Source: Setoptus koraiensis (Eukaryota; Arthropoda). Taken from it: a DNA stretch of 64,000 bases. The notes under the pieces were generated by a model. The model was not told the DNA's origin. It saw only the letters and a list, made by a program, of their open reading frames with translations, and did no database searches. The stretch covers positions 16,430,001 through 16,494,000 of the forward strand of contig CM106585.1 in NCBI GenBank assembly GCA_048013815.1, given 5' to 3'. Shown here in pieces: positions 51,299 through 63,981 of the stretch. Each line of letters starts with the position of its first letter. Positions within the stretch are counted from its first letter, which is position 1. Both the position numbers and the translations under genes were made by a program.

Positions 51299-53518
51299 AG
51301 CAGGCAAGAATCGAGCAACGAATCGCAACAACGTTCAATAATCGTAACATGCGCACAACAATGCCAACTTTATTTGCAACAATTACCAATTTATCCGTCT
51401 ATTCGCCGTCTATCTATCGGGCGTGACTAGCTTACAGTGGCGGCAGGTCGACTGGATAGTGCACAGTGGATATTCGGCCCAGTGGTTGTCGCTGGCCGTG
51501 TTGGTGGTGGCGAAAGAATGCTCATCATCAATTACCGAATTCGACTCACCTTGCAACAAGGACGGCGACGGCTCAAGTTGCGAACAGCACACACATTGTG
51601 CAACCATCAATACAACCATCTATCTATTCCTGATAACCGAACACCACCACTGACAGTCTGTGTCAGCTGATCGACTGTGGGCCATTTAACTGCTGGCCGC
51701 GAAGGCCGGCCGGCCGCTCGACAAGGGCAGCAGCTTCGAGCTGAATTAACTCTACTAAATGGCCCAGTCCGCTAATGGCCACCAATATCTCACCAGTGCG
51801 CGCAACGGCGCCGCTTCGACCAGGTTCGTGGCGGGTGTACTTGTTGCCGGTGACAGAGAATGGCAACAGGCAGCAATATCGGCGCTCTGTCTGTGCCGTT
51901 CGGAGCGCGTTCGCTGCACATCGTTCGAGAAGCGAATTTGTAAGGCGAAAAATAGTTCAAATTCCATTCTTTGCGCCGTTGCGCTGGCACACACACACAC
52001 ACACGCACACAGATGCAATCTACTGCAACCAAATGCATTGTGCTTCGTCGATCTAAATGTGACTCGAAATGTGACCCAAAATCAATAGCCACGGCGGGCA
52101 ACGTAAACAGCGGGCCCACGAGATGCATGCACTAATCAACAGTTACATGTTGTTTGTCCAACAACGTTTTATCTTGTTGCGTTTGATCGATAATCATTTG
52201 TGTGTTATGCGATACGCAATACGTGTTTGCAAATGTTTCAAACTTGAATTTGCCCACTGTCACCACTAGGCGCGTGTGTGTGTGTGTGATTTACTGGTCA
52301 GCGTGGGGCGCGAATTCCATTCGGGTGTCACATCGGGCCAGACAGCGGCCATCATCATTGTTTCACTGGGGTAGCAAATGGGACCAGTGTGACAGCGTAT
52401 GTTATAATTTATAATATACTACAATATTTGTTTGTTGCGCTGTTGTACAACTGGAAAATGATTGATACAGACCGATCCATGCCGGCCCCAGCACCAGCGA
52501 GGCCCGATCAAAATAATTGCCCAATTATTGTCGCTTGCTTTCACACAATCGCGCAGTGCAGTTGTGCTCGGCCACCGTATTGGTGGCGACCACAACTGGC
52601 CAGACTGCTGCCGGCCACCATAATTAGCCAAACTGGTGGCGACCGTAATTAGCTAGATTGCGTTAGTTACATTAGTCAAATTAGATTAGCCGGTGGCTGG
52701 GCCTGGGTCGGCGACGATGGCTGCAGTTTTGTGCAGTTTGAATTGCTATTTAAAATGGCTCTAAATACTGCTAAATAGTTAACATTCTTCCAGTAGCGCT
52801 TGTTTGCTTGTTTGCTCGTTTGCTGGCTTGTTTGTTTGGTTGTGCGAGCACAACTATTTGCGTCATTGCCATCATTATTACCATCTTATTATAGGTTACA
52901 TAATAGGCAGTAGCCGCTAGTGGTAAAAGCTGGTAGCTGCCACAGGCTGGCAGCGACCATTTTTAAGTAGCTGGCTTGTGGTGATACTGTGATAGGAGAC
53001 GAACAGCAATAAGAAGCGTCGGCCGGGGCAGCTCGTAAATAACTGCGCGACTGTGCCAGACTCGCGGGCTCGCAAACTGTCAGACTGAAAGACTCCGAGA
53101 ATTTGCGAAGCCGAGAAGCAGCAGCAGCAGCAGCAGAAACAAAGCAGCGTGAGAAGTATAGTAAAAACAGATAGAGAGGGGGCTTGTTGATGCGCGACCA
53201 GGTACCTGCAGCAGGCTGGGCCGCTCAGGTGAGCCGAGCGGAGGACGATAGCGACGATGAGGCGAGCGCAATTGTAACTGAGGCAATAACAAACCAATAA
53301 ACTACTTACATAATAATAACCGATGCTTGTATCATCGGTGGCCGGCCGAGTTACGCAATGCCCAGGCGGCTGCTCGTTGCTGGTTGCTTGCTGCTGTTGC
53401 CGCTGTTGTTGTTGCCGCTGTTGTTGTTGCCGCTGCTGCTGTTGCTCGGTGTCGTGCAGGTAGGTGTCTTCACAATGGCAAAAAACTAGTTACTTTCTCC
53501 TCGATGCGACAGCCAATT

Positions 53519-53540
53519 ACACACACACACACACACACAC
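53519..53540. repeat. CA microsatellite
   Basis: About 11 CA units. Confidence 0.9.
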
Positions 53541-53835
53541 TCGCCGTAGATATGTGCCGAGAATTATCATTGTTAGCCCCTCGTGATTGTTATTGCTTGC
53601 GTAAGTGCACAGTGGTGCCAGTTTTGGCCGGCCGACGGTGGGACGGGGACGCTTCTGTTTGTGCCATGGAGTTGATTTGATTATTGCTGCTGCCGGCGCT
53701 GTTATTGTTGCGATGATAACAATAATAATAGTCAACTCTGTTGGCTCAACAAGCTTCCACTAACCGGGCAGCGCCGACCCGCTCGCTCAGGTGAGCCAAT
53801 CAGTGCCAGTCGTATTGTTTTAGGCGCTTGTTGTG

Positions 53836-53870
53836 TGAGAGAGAGAGAGAGAGAGAGCGCGCGCGCGCGC
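53836..53870. repeat. Compound GA then GC microsatellite
   Basis: A (GA)n run passes directly into (GC)n. Alternating GC can adopt left-handed DNA and GA tracts bind GAGA-type factors; neither is shown here. Confidence 0.9.
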
Positions 53871-54371
53871 TAAGACGCCGGCTTAAACCAGATGAGCCAA
53901 TCATAATCAGCATAAGTAGATTAAGCGCACCAGCAACAGCAACAAATAAAGTTAATATAGTTAACAACAACAATGCAAGCAGCGCCGGTTGCGCAATAAG
54001 TAGCCAAGGCAGTTAATTTACTCGATCGACCCATCAATCTCCATTGCTCTTTTACGACTTACTTGTTGGTCGTTGCGCCACTATCAATCTACAGGTAGCC
54101 AGTGTGCGGCTGGCCCGTTTTGCACGGCGCGCCACTTGTGGCCGCGAAACGAGCGGCCAAACGGAGCCAATGATGGATAATAATAATCAGATGATATATG
54201 AGCGCAGCTAATAAAAGGAGTTAGCCGAAATGGCTGAGCTCGCGGATGTTGCGCGCATCGCCGGGCGCCCACAATCGGCGCGCAACGCGCACAGTTGGCC
54301 GCACAGCAGTGGCAATCGCCGGCCAACAGGTGAATATTGGCCCGTGTTTAATTGATACAAGTCCGTCTGTC

Positions 54372-54431
54372 TGCGCCAATTCAAGCGCCAATCCGAGCGC
54401 CAATCCGAGCGCCAATCCGAGCGTCGGCCCG
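54372..54431. repeat. 12-base tandem repeat
   Basis: Units of AGCGCCAATCCG, three exact (54384-54419) with degenerate ones on both sides. Confidence 0.85.
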
Positions 54432-56878
54432 AGCACCAGCCCAGTGCGCAGATAAGGAGCTGATGATCCAGATTAGCCGCGCCTAAGAGCGCCATCACTG
54501 GCCAACTGGCCAGAAGCTGGCCGCGGCCAAAACATTGACAGACAGCGCGACACAGTTTGCCAAGAATTAAGAATTGGATTATGGGATTATCCGGGCTAAT
54601 CATCATTGCACCGCATACCGGTGCAGCACAGATAAATAAAGTGTGATTTGAAATGCAAAAATTGTCCATATCTCTCTTCCGTGCGCAAACCGCGCGCGCC
54701 GTCTGCGTCGACCGTCTCAAGTGCCCGCAATCCGCCCCAACAATCCGCTCCCTCACCTGGGGGCTCATCCCGCCGACTCGTCCCGACCCATTGCGACCCG
54801 TTGCGACCCGCCCCAGACGAGTATCGCCAGAGCACAGAGTAGTGATTGCTTCAATTCTCTCGCCATCCAATGGCAGCTTTTGCTTCTTTTTGCTCTGCGG
54901 CAAATTCTCGAGCGCCGGCGATTGCGCAACACTTGGCCACTTGGCAGCGAGCAGCAGTTGTCTGCTGCTTGCGACCGCGATGACATAACCGAACAGGTGC
55001 ATATGCAAATGCAGCGTGCCATTCGTGCTTGCTGCAATAATAATAATCGCATGAAATCGGATCATCTTGTGGCTCTCTTAAAAAACGGCGCAGAAAAAAA
55101 CAAATCAAAGATGATCCCGGGATAATCACGTTTAAGTCGAACGAGCCACTTGCGTTTGCGTTATTTACTTGTCATTGGTTGGCTGGCGGTGTTTGCAGAT
55201 CATCATCACAGTAACACATATTGCGATACAGCTACAGCGTTCGCCCGAAAGAAGGTATCGCATGAAAGGTATCATTGGGGCACAATTGAGGTATCACTGT
55301 GGCTAAGGCACACACATTATATCAATTGGGAATGCGAAGATGACACATGAGACGAGATTAATGCCATTTACCTTCACTGACACCGCCAGAGTTAATCTGG
55401 CGCCCGAGAGTTAATCTCTGTCTCGTTGGCTGGCTGGCTGGCCGGCCGACTGGTTAGCAGTGCATCATTCAAGGATATCGCCTGGATATGTCTCTATGTG
55501 GTGTCTATATGCGGTTTAGTTAGGCCGTTATAAATTATGACTATTACATGTAATGACGACGCATTTGCATAGCATCGCAAGCGGCCATCTGATGCCGAGC
55601 GCCCGATGTGCGCCACTTAATCTAAAACGCATCAAGGCTCTAATATGAAATGGATAGGTCCATTTGCTCGCAGGTGAATATTGTGGTCGCGTTGGCGCGC
55701 CATCAACGGATTAGCAGAGCAGCCTGGCGAATTGGCGGCAGCTAGTGGTTCGCCCTTGACGGCTCCGCTCCGCCGCTGCCACAAACCGATCCGCCGCTGC
55801 AAACCGACACGACGCGCACCGAACGATGGCGCATCTTGGACGATGACGCAATCGTTGCAAAGTAATTATCTTTTCACGGATAATATAACAACTAATAATA
55901 ATAAATCCGGCCGGGCGCAGTTCGGGCTAGTTTGCTGCGGCGGTTGCCCTGGCGGCGAAACAGGCTCCGCAGGATAATGCGACGCCTATCGCACCATGAG
56001 CTCGATGAAGGATACAAGCTCATGCGACACGCGATTGGAGGGCACCTGTTGGTGACTTGGGCGCGCTTCGTGTGTCGTGTTGGCGGTGGCGCTGGCGCGA
56101 GGTCTGGCCGGCATGATGCGCCGTGAGTCGGTCATGATCGGATTCGCACGAAGCGCGCCAGTTCCACCAATCTAGCCCGAGAATCAAGACAGCGCCGCGA
56201 CGGAGCGAGCGGCATAAGCGTGCCCGGATTCGCGTTATCATCGGCGCGAGTCGCAAGTCGCGGGCCGCGCTGGTCACAAGTGGCCAGTCGGGCGCAATGG
56301 TATTGCGCAATGCGGTGTGCAAAGCAAATAAACAACCAGGTATTTGTGTGATGTGTGCGATATGATGGCTGCCAGTGGGCCAACGGCAACGTGATGGCGA
56401 CAACAAAGATCATGAGAAGATATATCAATTTTGGTGCGGGTTCAACAAACAAATGACACTGATTTTTCTGATTGATGACGCAACGTGATTTAACGATCTA
56501 CTCTAGGTGATCTATCATGCCGCTGCCGCCGCTGAATCACAGTCAACTGGTGCCAACTCGCATGCCTGTCGCTCGCTCTCTCTCTCTGTGCTCTTGCGTC
56601 ACTGGTCGATATGGCGTGATGACGCAACTTGCGCAACCAGTAGTAGTTACCTTAAACGAGACACACACATGCCAATGTGCACATTTGCATATTGGCGGCC
56701 CGCGTGTTCTCGTGCCGTGTCGTCGGGCCGTGCGACGCTTAATCAGGCCCAGATTCAATCAATTATCCAGCAATTCGAGTCTGGTGGCGCAGGGCGCAAT
56801 TTTGTGCCAGCCAAACGATCGAATGGCCAACATGATCGCGCCCACCTAGTCACTTGCTTAATTTAGTCATACCTGGCT

Positions 56879-56913
56879 CGGCCAGTGACACTGGCGCTGA
56901 ATGTCACTGGCCG
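56879..56913. repeat. 12-base inverted repeat with TGACA
   Basis: CGGCCAGTGACA (56879-56890) and its reverse complement (56902-56913) are 11 bases apart. Confidence 0.9.
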
Positions 56914-57083
56914 CGCCAGCTTATCGTATATCTGGCGATACCCGCTGATCGGCGGGCCGCGTCGGCAGCCGCGGCCCCCGTCAAAAGCCGCATCGAAGCC
57001 GGCTCTGTGCGATGGCCGTCGTTGCACAAGAGGCATGTCGTGCCTGTGTGACCTATGGCATCAGCAACGACAACGCTAATGAG

Positions 57084-57185
57084 CGGCGGCTCATTTGCAT
57101 ATGAGACGCGCCTCGGCTCGGTAGGACGTTGGCGCCACTGAAAATAATAATTGCGCGGGCCCAATTATTTGCAAATGAGCCGCCG
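57084..57185. repeat. Nested inverted repeat carrying octamer sites
   Basis: The outer arms CGGCGGCTCATTTGCA (57084-57099) and TGCAAATGAGCCGCCG (57170-57185) match exactly and each holds most of an octamer. An inner pair AATAATTG/CAATTATT lies near the right arm, flanking a GC core. Confidence 0.88.
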
Positions 57186-57812
57186 TCGGTGTGCGGCGGT
57201 CACCGGTGGTAGCCGCACAGTTGTATATGTTTGCTAGTTATACATATACCGTACTGTGACCGTCGATGATTGGATTGATCACATCATATGTCACCACCAC
57301 ACACAGCGACGTGCCGTCCAGTCGGCCGGTCAGGCACGTATTTCGCTCGACGGCGGCGGCGTGTTGTTTCAAATTACTATTACCATTTCGACAGTGTTTA
57401 TGCAAAACATCCCGCCCCCCCCCCGCCCGTCCATCTCTTACAGCTGACAAGCGGTGCATTCTGGAAAGCCGCATTGTCAACACACTGTCCGGGCTATCCG
57501 AGCCGGCCGCCGACACACTGTCGGGCAGATAAGGCACGCAAACACTCGACCAGTGCGATCTATATCGGCCACATCGATCTACAACGGCCACTGCCAGTGC
57601 TGGTCATCAATCATTGGTTGTGCAGCGCAATAATTGCCTGCAATAATGATTGAGACGGGCACAACAGCATTTCAATATCCAGCCCAGTGTCTGAATTATC
57701 CAGCAAATGGCCTGTCAGCCTCAGTGTGCCAAATCTGTGCCCCATTGTAACAGCAGTGGCACAGTGAGATATGAATCTCGGGCCGGGGTCGCAACAACGA
57801 ATTTGTCAATTG

Positions 57813-57817
<5 letters not shown>

Positions 57818-57844
<27 letters not shown>
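57818..57844. repeat. CT microsatellite
   Basis: A (CT)n run of about 13 units. Similar runs sit at 60838-60861 and 61645-61662. Confidence 0.9.
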
Positions 57845-57847
<3 letters not shown>

Positions 57848-60837
57848 AACTCGACCAGTGTCCTTGCTCGACGACAGCGCTCGACTCAATGACGACGACG
57901 AGATGGCACGCCCGATAAACGGGCCTGAGTGACATAGTAGCCAACAGGGCGATACGGCCCGCGGGTTGTCAACAGGTGAAATATGCGCGCCGGCATTCCA
58001 GCCCGGCGGCCCGTTGCCCAATGCTCGCCGGCCGATACTCGCCGACCGGCTCCCATAGTCGGCCGATCGACTCGCCGATAGCGAGTGAATCAACAAATAT
58101 TTTGCTATTTGTCTGTCCGTTTGTCTGTCGGTGACATACCAGCCGGTGTGTACATATCGACACACCGTATGACACACGTATGCAAATGCGCATCGATGAT
58201 GATGATGACATTCGCGGCGAGTATGTTGTTATGCTGTTTGCGGCCAGTTATTTGAGCGATACCGGTGCGAGCCGGCGATGCCGCCCTCAGATAACACAAA
58301 AATTAATTAAAATTCCTGCCGCCAGTCCTGCTGTTTCGGACTGCACGCAACAGCGGCCAGTGAACGATAAAACGGTAAAACATTTACCGTAAAAGTGCGC
58401 TGGCCGAATTTGGCACAGTTTACTGAATTCAATTTAAACAATTGCAAGTTGATGAAATTGTCAGTCGGTGACAGTGAGCGGCCTTGATGGGGTGAAATTG
58501 ACCTGTGTGTGTGTGTGCGAGTGTGGCTGAAAATGGCACAATTTTCCCAATTTTGGCCGTGCCGTCTAGCGATAATGGGAAAATTTTGTGTGTGCTGGCT
58601 TTGGTTTGCGTGCGCGCTGTTCGTGTGTGGCCGCGCGTTTTCGCATCGTCGCATGCACACTGACAGAACACACAACATCAGCAGCAAATTGAACTGTTGT
58701 GCGGCGACAATGTTGCCAGGTGAGGCGCGCCACGAGTATGACAAGTATCATATAATAATAATAATAACAACAATAATAACAACAGTATGATACAACGCGA
58801 TTATTGTTATGTGCTGCTCGAGTTCACATGTATGTCGGCGCAGCGATGATTTGAATCTTGTTTGGGCAACTCATTCTGCCTGTCTGATTGTCTTTTCGCC
58901 CCAGTGGCTCCGGCCAGCGTCACAGCAATCAAGTTGGCAGCGACAAGGGCAACAACAGCGACACAACCACTCGCGCCGCTTGTAAATAATCAGCGTCGAC
59001 ACGAAATCTAGACTACTATTGCTCGTGCTTAATAATGCGTGACAACATGCTACTCATTCTCATTCTTTTGATCTGTTCGCTGCGGCCGTTCGAAAGGAGG
59101 CTCCGCGGCCCAGAGGACCGGCCGATCAATTGTTGTTGTTGTTGTTGCTGCGCTATGCAAATCGCGACTCGCGACAAGCGACAAGCAGCGGTAGGCGCCA
59201 GCGTGAGCAACTGGCACATTGTTTGTTGTGGGCCCATTGTTTGTCGCGCTAATTGATAGAACTGGCGCTGGTGGTGTGATTGACACTATATTATTATTAT
59301 TATTACTGGGTCCCTATTGTTGCTGTTGTGGTTGGCATTGTAGTTGTGCGGTTGTGATTGTCTGGCGTTGTTCGTGTGTGGTTGCATTCATGGGACCACA
59401 CCAACCGCAAACCGGCATCGCTGTTGGCCTGCCCGCCACACTGACAATCATTGAGCTGCTTCGCCGTGCGCTTCTTAATTTCAATTGCTTCTTAATTTTA
59501 TACACCAATCATTTTATTTTTATGGACTCCTCTCAGTGTCGCTGCTGCTGCTGCTTGTCGCTCAGGTCGCTTGTTTGGCCATCAATGTCGCTCTTTATAG
59601 GCACCATCGCATTCATGATAATACACGCACACAATACAGGTAAATCCTGCTGCAAACTGGCGCGAGAAACTGCCCCAACAAGGAGTCTGCATCAAAACTG
59701 ATTGAGACGTTGTAGCCATGATTTGTCAATGTGATAAGCTGTCTGTGTCTGTGAGCCACATCTCATATTATTATTATTCATTTAATTTTGTTTCATTTCA
59801 TTTCTCTCTCTCGCTCTCTCGCTCTTTGTGTGAGTGACATCCAGCCACTGGTCACAAGTTGTTGTTGTTGTTGTTGTTTGCATATAACAATGTCTTTGTT
59901 TGCTCTCTTGTCCGATCTCTCTTGTCCGCTCTACGGACAGTGTCTTGTGTCCCGTGCGTCGAGCCTTGTGTGTGCCAAAGTATGATCAAAAGTAGCCACA
60001 GATTGGCTTGTTGTCTTGAGCTCTTCCGCGTGTTATTCTCTTCCTCGAACTTGTTGATGGTGGCCGGCCGACGTTGCAGTCTCACAAGACTCGCACGACT
60101 CCGACTCAGAGTTCAGTTGACTGCTGCGACCAGCCAACCATCGCCGGGTTCAAGCGGCCGGCCGAGCGCCAGCCGACCGTTCGCGGCCATTGCGAGCCTC
60201 CGGTTGCAAGTTACAACCGCCCGCCCGCCGGCCGGCCGACCGACCGGCCAGCAACGCCGCTGCCGGGGATTAATTTCATTTTATTTCAATTCGTTTCGTT
60301 GGCCATTCGTTTATTCCATCATTTCATCATTTGGTCGTTGGTCGTTTGTGGCTCATTGCTCGCTGCTCGTCGCTCGTTGCTCGTTGCCTTCCATCATCGC
60401 GTCCGTCTTTGGCGCGGCTACGCTCTGCCCGAGTCTCCGCTCCGGCCCAGTCTCCGGCCTGCCCCGATCCCATCTGCGAGCGTCTGCCGGGCTCCGCGAG
60501 CGTCTGCCGGGATTCGCGCCGTCCGCGGCGGACCCCAGTTGAACTGGCAGTGTGTTGCGACGAACAAGCCCATGAATTTAGTGCGAAATTGTGTCCATTG
60601 ACACAACCGAGAGCGCACAAACAGAGCGAGCGAGGCCAGCGCTCAACGAGAGGCTTAGACGAAGATTATAGTATGCCCATATATAGGATAATAGGAGATG
60701 ATACCGGGATGAAACTTTCAAAGGGAGATTATCCCCTCATGTGTTTGTAGGCATTTGTTTGTTTGTTGGCTCGTCCGTGGTTCGCACTATCCGCCAGCCG
60801 CGTCGCTATCTGTGCCCGTCTGTCGTAACGAGCGTGC

Positions 60838-60861
60838 TCGCTCTCTCTCTCTCTCTCTCTA
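60838..60861. repeat. CT microsatellite
   Basis: About 11 CT units ending CTAG. Confidence 0.9.
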
Positions 60862-61644
60862 GTTCACTAGAGCCCCTCGTTCGGGCCGCCACTGAACGGG
60901 CCGGCGGATACACGCGCTGCTGCTGCTGACCCAACTGCGGGCCCCACGCCAGTGCATGCTGTAAGTATAGCGCGGTGTATGGGCCAGCGGGCCGGCCCAA
61001 AACCGCAATTGTCAACCACCAAATCACCGTCGCCGTTGACTAGATGAGCCTAAGTGAACACAAACACACATTTGCTCCTCTTTTTGTGTATATGCAAGCA
61101 GCCTCGCACCGGTCTACACTGTGCTGTCGGACTAAATACTGTCGGACTTCGCTGTCGGACTTCGCTGTCAGACTGGGCAGCGTCGGACGGCAGCGCCACA
61201 CAAACATATTTGCTGTTGTTGTTGTGTTTTTTGGTTGGATATCATTTCGCTTTTTTTCATTTCGCTACTTATTCGCGATATCATTTCGCCAACTGCGCGT
61301 CGGCTTGTCCCATTCGGAATGCGCGCTCCCCTCGCCGATTTAACTGGCTGATCGCGGTCGTGCGCACCATCTAATGGATGCGCTTCTGGGGATTTGCAGT
61401 CGGCCAACGACGACGACGACGACGACAGCAACGGGCGAAAATGGTTGCTGTCACGTGATGACGCTCCAGTTGTCTGATTAAAACGAAAGGAAGAACGAGA
61501 TTAATGAAATGAAATTAAGTGACTGGAAGTGGCGCACACAAACAGACATAATGACGTTAGAATGGGAATTATCGTCATCATGCGTGCGCCCCTTGCGAGC
61601 CCCGACCGGCAACGGCGAGCCGGCCCACAATCGCATATCCGAGT

Positions 61645-61662
61645 CTCTCTCTCTCTCTCTCT
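61645..61662. repeat. TC microsatellite
   Basis: About nine TC units. Confidence 0.85.
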
Positions 61663-62442
61663 CGAGTCGCTGTGCGCCGGCTCATTGTTGGCCGGCCCTG
61701 TTTCGAGGGATTCTGTCGATTCTGTGCCGACAATTCGCAAACGGAATGCATGATTTATGCAGGCCAACGTGCACTCGGCGCGCCATAAAATGCGCGCGGG
61801 CGCACACAGAAGCGGCACACAGTTTGCAGCGAGCCGCCTATAATGACGAGAGCCAGTAAAGCAATTAGCGCCCGGCGCATTGTCTAACGGTGCCTATATG
61901 GGGCCGGCACGGCTCAATATGGCACACAACAGTGTCGTGGGCACCGTTATGTGCCGCGCTGCCACATATAACGGTGCGTTGCTATATATGGATGGCGCTG
62001 GGTGTGACGAGTGGCGGCGCTCTATATTGAGCTGCGCCAAAAATCACTTGCGATTTGCATAATCTATCGCATGCGCTCGATTGTCGTCGGCCGTGTCGCC
62101 GGCGTGTCGTTGCCCGTGTCGCCGGCGTGTCGTTGCGCTGCGATCGGGGCGCAGAGCGATGGGCCGAGCCGGGATAATTGCGCGCACGGGTAGTTGCGTC
62201 GACGGCCGACAGGGCTGGCCAGCGACGCAACCTTGGTGCCGCCGCCGGGGGGGGGCGGGGGGCGTTCGCCGGGCTTGCAGTTGCGGCTCGCGGGCGACAT
62301 TTGCATAAAAGGCCAACAACGAGCGACTATAGGAGCGCCACTGCGAAGGTTCCCACCGCGGCCGACAGCCAGCAGCAAGCGGCTGAAATGTGCCTCTGAC
62401 ATGTGTCTTGCATGTGTGTCAAAAACTGATGCCAAATGAGCC

Positions 62443-62458
62443 TGTCACCCGGGTGACA
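62443..62458. repeat. Perfect 16-base palindrome TGTCACCCGGGTGACA
   Basis: Self-complementary, with the same TGTCACC half-site as the palindrome at 47406 but with two extra central bases removed or changed. Confidence 0.9.
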
Positions 62459-63514
62459 AATAGCGACAACAAGTGCGCCCTGCCGGCCCGACAAGCGACT
62501 TGTCGAGAAAACTTGTTTGTTTGTTTGTGCGCCCGGCTTGCGTTGCGGGCCAGCCAACTACTGACAACTATTGCACAAGTGCGCAATTGCGTCAACAGTG
62601 ACATTTGTCTTGTCGTTGTTGCTGCTGTCGCTGTCGCTGCTGTCGTTGTCGTCGTCGTCGTCGTCGTTGTTGCCGTCGGTGTTGCTGCTGTCGTTGTCGT
62701 TGCTGTCGTTGTCGCTGCTGTGGCGTCATTGTTGCGGTGGCGCTGTCAAGCGTCTGGCACAAGCTCACACGAAACGCTTGCTGAAATTTGCCTTATGTAA
62801 GACTGCCAAAGGTTGAGACCTCTGCCGTTGCGGCTTGTGGCTGCTCGGCAGAGCCCGGCGCTTGTTTGCGGCCCAGTCGGCCGACTCGAATAACCTGTCA
62901 CTGGCTGCTGCTCACAATGGCGGCTCCGATGGTGAGCTCAGCCAGCGCGCCGGCGGCCCGTACCGAGATAATCATGATTGGCAGTTGAATGCAAGTTGTG
63001 CGCTGTGGTGCAAAAAGTTGTTGGCTTGTCGTCGCAACAACCGTGGCTATAGGCTGACTGTATCGCGTATTATGCGCACAGACCGACAGGCCAACTCGAC
63101 TTGGCGCTGTTCTCGTTCTTGTTCTTGTCGCTCTCGCAGCCCGACAGTCGACACAACCGACACACACACACACACAATTACAAACACACAGATATAAATA
63201 TCGCCATGTCGGAAAAAATAAATGATGTTAATGTCTGGCGACGGGCAAGGTTGGCAGCGAGTTGCCACTGGCAATTGCCGACCCGATCGCCGTCTAGCCG
63301 GCAAGCGGCCACACAAACCACAGCCCGTCGCCGCGAATTCCTGCCGAGACGCAGTCGTTCGTTGGCTCGCCGACAGGCAGCCGGCCGACAGGCGAAATCG
63401 CAACAAATGGGCAAGTTGTTCGGCGCCGCCGAGCAAGCACGGCCTATACGCACGGCGAGCTTGCCAAGCGGCCTATATCGGCTGTATCGTTGGCGATAGC
63501 TGGCAGTCGGCAAG

Positions 63515-63562
63515 CGTCCAAGTCGGCGATCGTCCAAGTCGGCGATCGTCCAAGTCGGCGAT
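63515..63562. repeat. 16-base tandem repeat, three units
   Basis: Three exact units of CGTCCAAGTCGGCGAT. Confidence 0.9.
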
Positions 63563-63949
63563 CGTCGCAGTATCCATGCGTGGATACCGCGATGCAAATT
63601 CATGTTTGCCGGCCCTGCTCACAGAATCTGTGACACAGATCGATGGGCACAATTTGACGAGTCGACAGACGCAACGGCGACGCCGAATAGCCGACAAATG
63701 CGACAGAGGCCAGATTCTCGATTTGGGGGCGCGTCTCGGCGCGACTGACCGGCGAGCGACATTGTCGACGGCGGCGCTCGCCCGATCGGGCCAACTCTGG
63801 GCCCAGGCGGCCGCCGAGAGGCAAGAGTCCCGCGTCAAGGCGAAAGAAGCGCTCCAAGAGGGGAAATTTCGGCCCGTCGGGGCATGCAAATGCGTGTGAG
63901 CTTGTGTCAAAAGTGTCTCATTGCGGCTCGATGGGCATCTCGCCGGTCT

Positions 63950-63981
63950 CTCAATGGATTACCGCGCGGTAATCCATTGAG
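63950..63981. repeat. Perfect 32-base palindrome with paired TAATCC sites
   Basis: The left half CTCAATGGATTACCGC is followed directly by its exact reverse complement. Each half holds GGATTA/TAATCC, the target of K50 homeodomains such as Otx, Goosecoid and Bicoid. Confidence 0.92.

Larger units (their letters stand above)
49992..63891. promoter_or_regulatory. Cluster of twelve POU octamer sites
   Basis: Exact ATGCAAAT or its complement begins at 49992, 50992, 55003, 55563, 56683, 57093, 58180, 59155, 62053, 62299, 63592 and 63884. A near match is at 57167. About 0.4 would be expected by chance in 14 kb of even composition, while the first 43 kb shows about two (3147 and 31025). The octamer is the classic target of POU-domain factors. 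This supports a regulatory role, but no binding is shown. Confidence 0.5.

Noticed and set aside
54208-55065. A 285-residue open frame on the minus strand
   Set aside because: It translates the 12-base repeat (RSDW repeats) and random GC-rich sequence; no domain is seen.
55296-55312. miR-124-like CTAAGGCAC
   Set aside because: The match ends after the seed and no hairpin partner is seen.
63222-63899. A 225-residue open frame on the plus strand
   Set aside because: It crosses a tandem repeat and is overlapped by open frames on the other strand; no coding signal.
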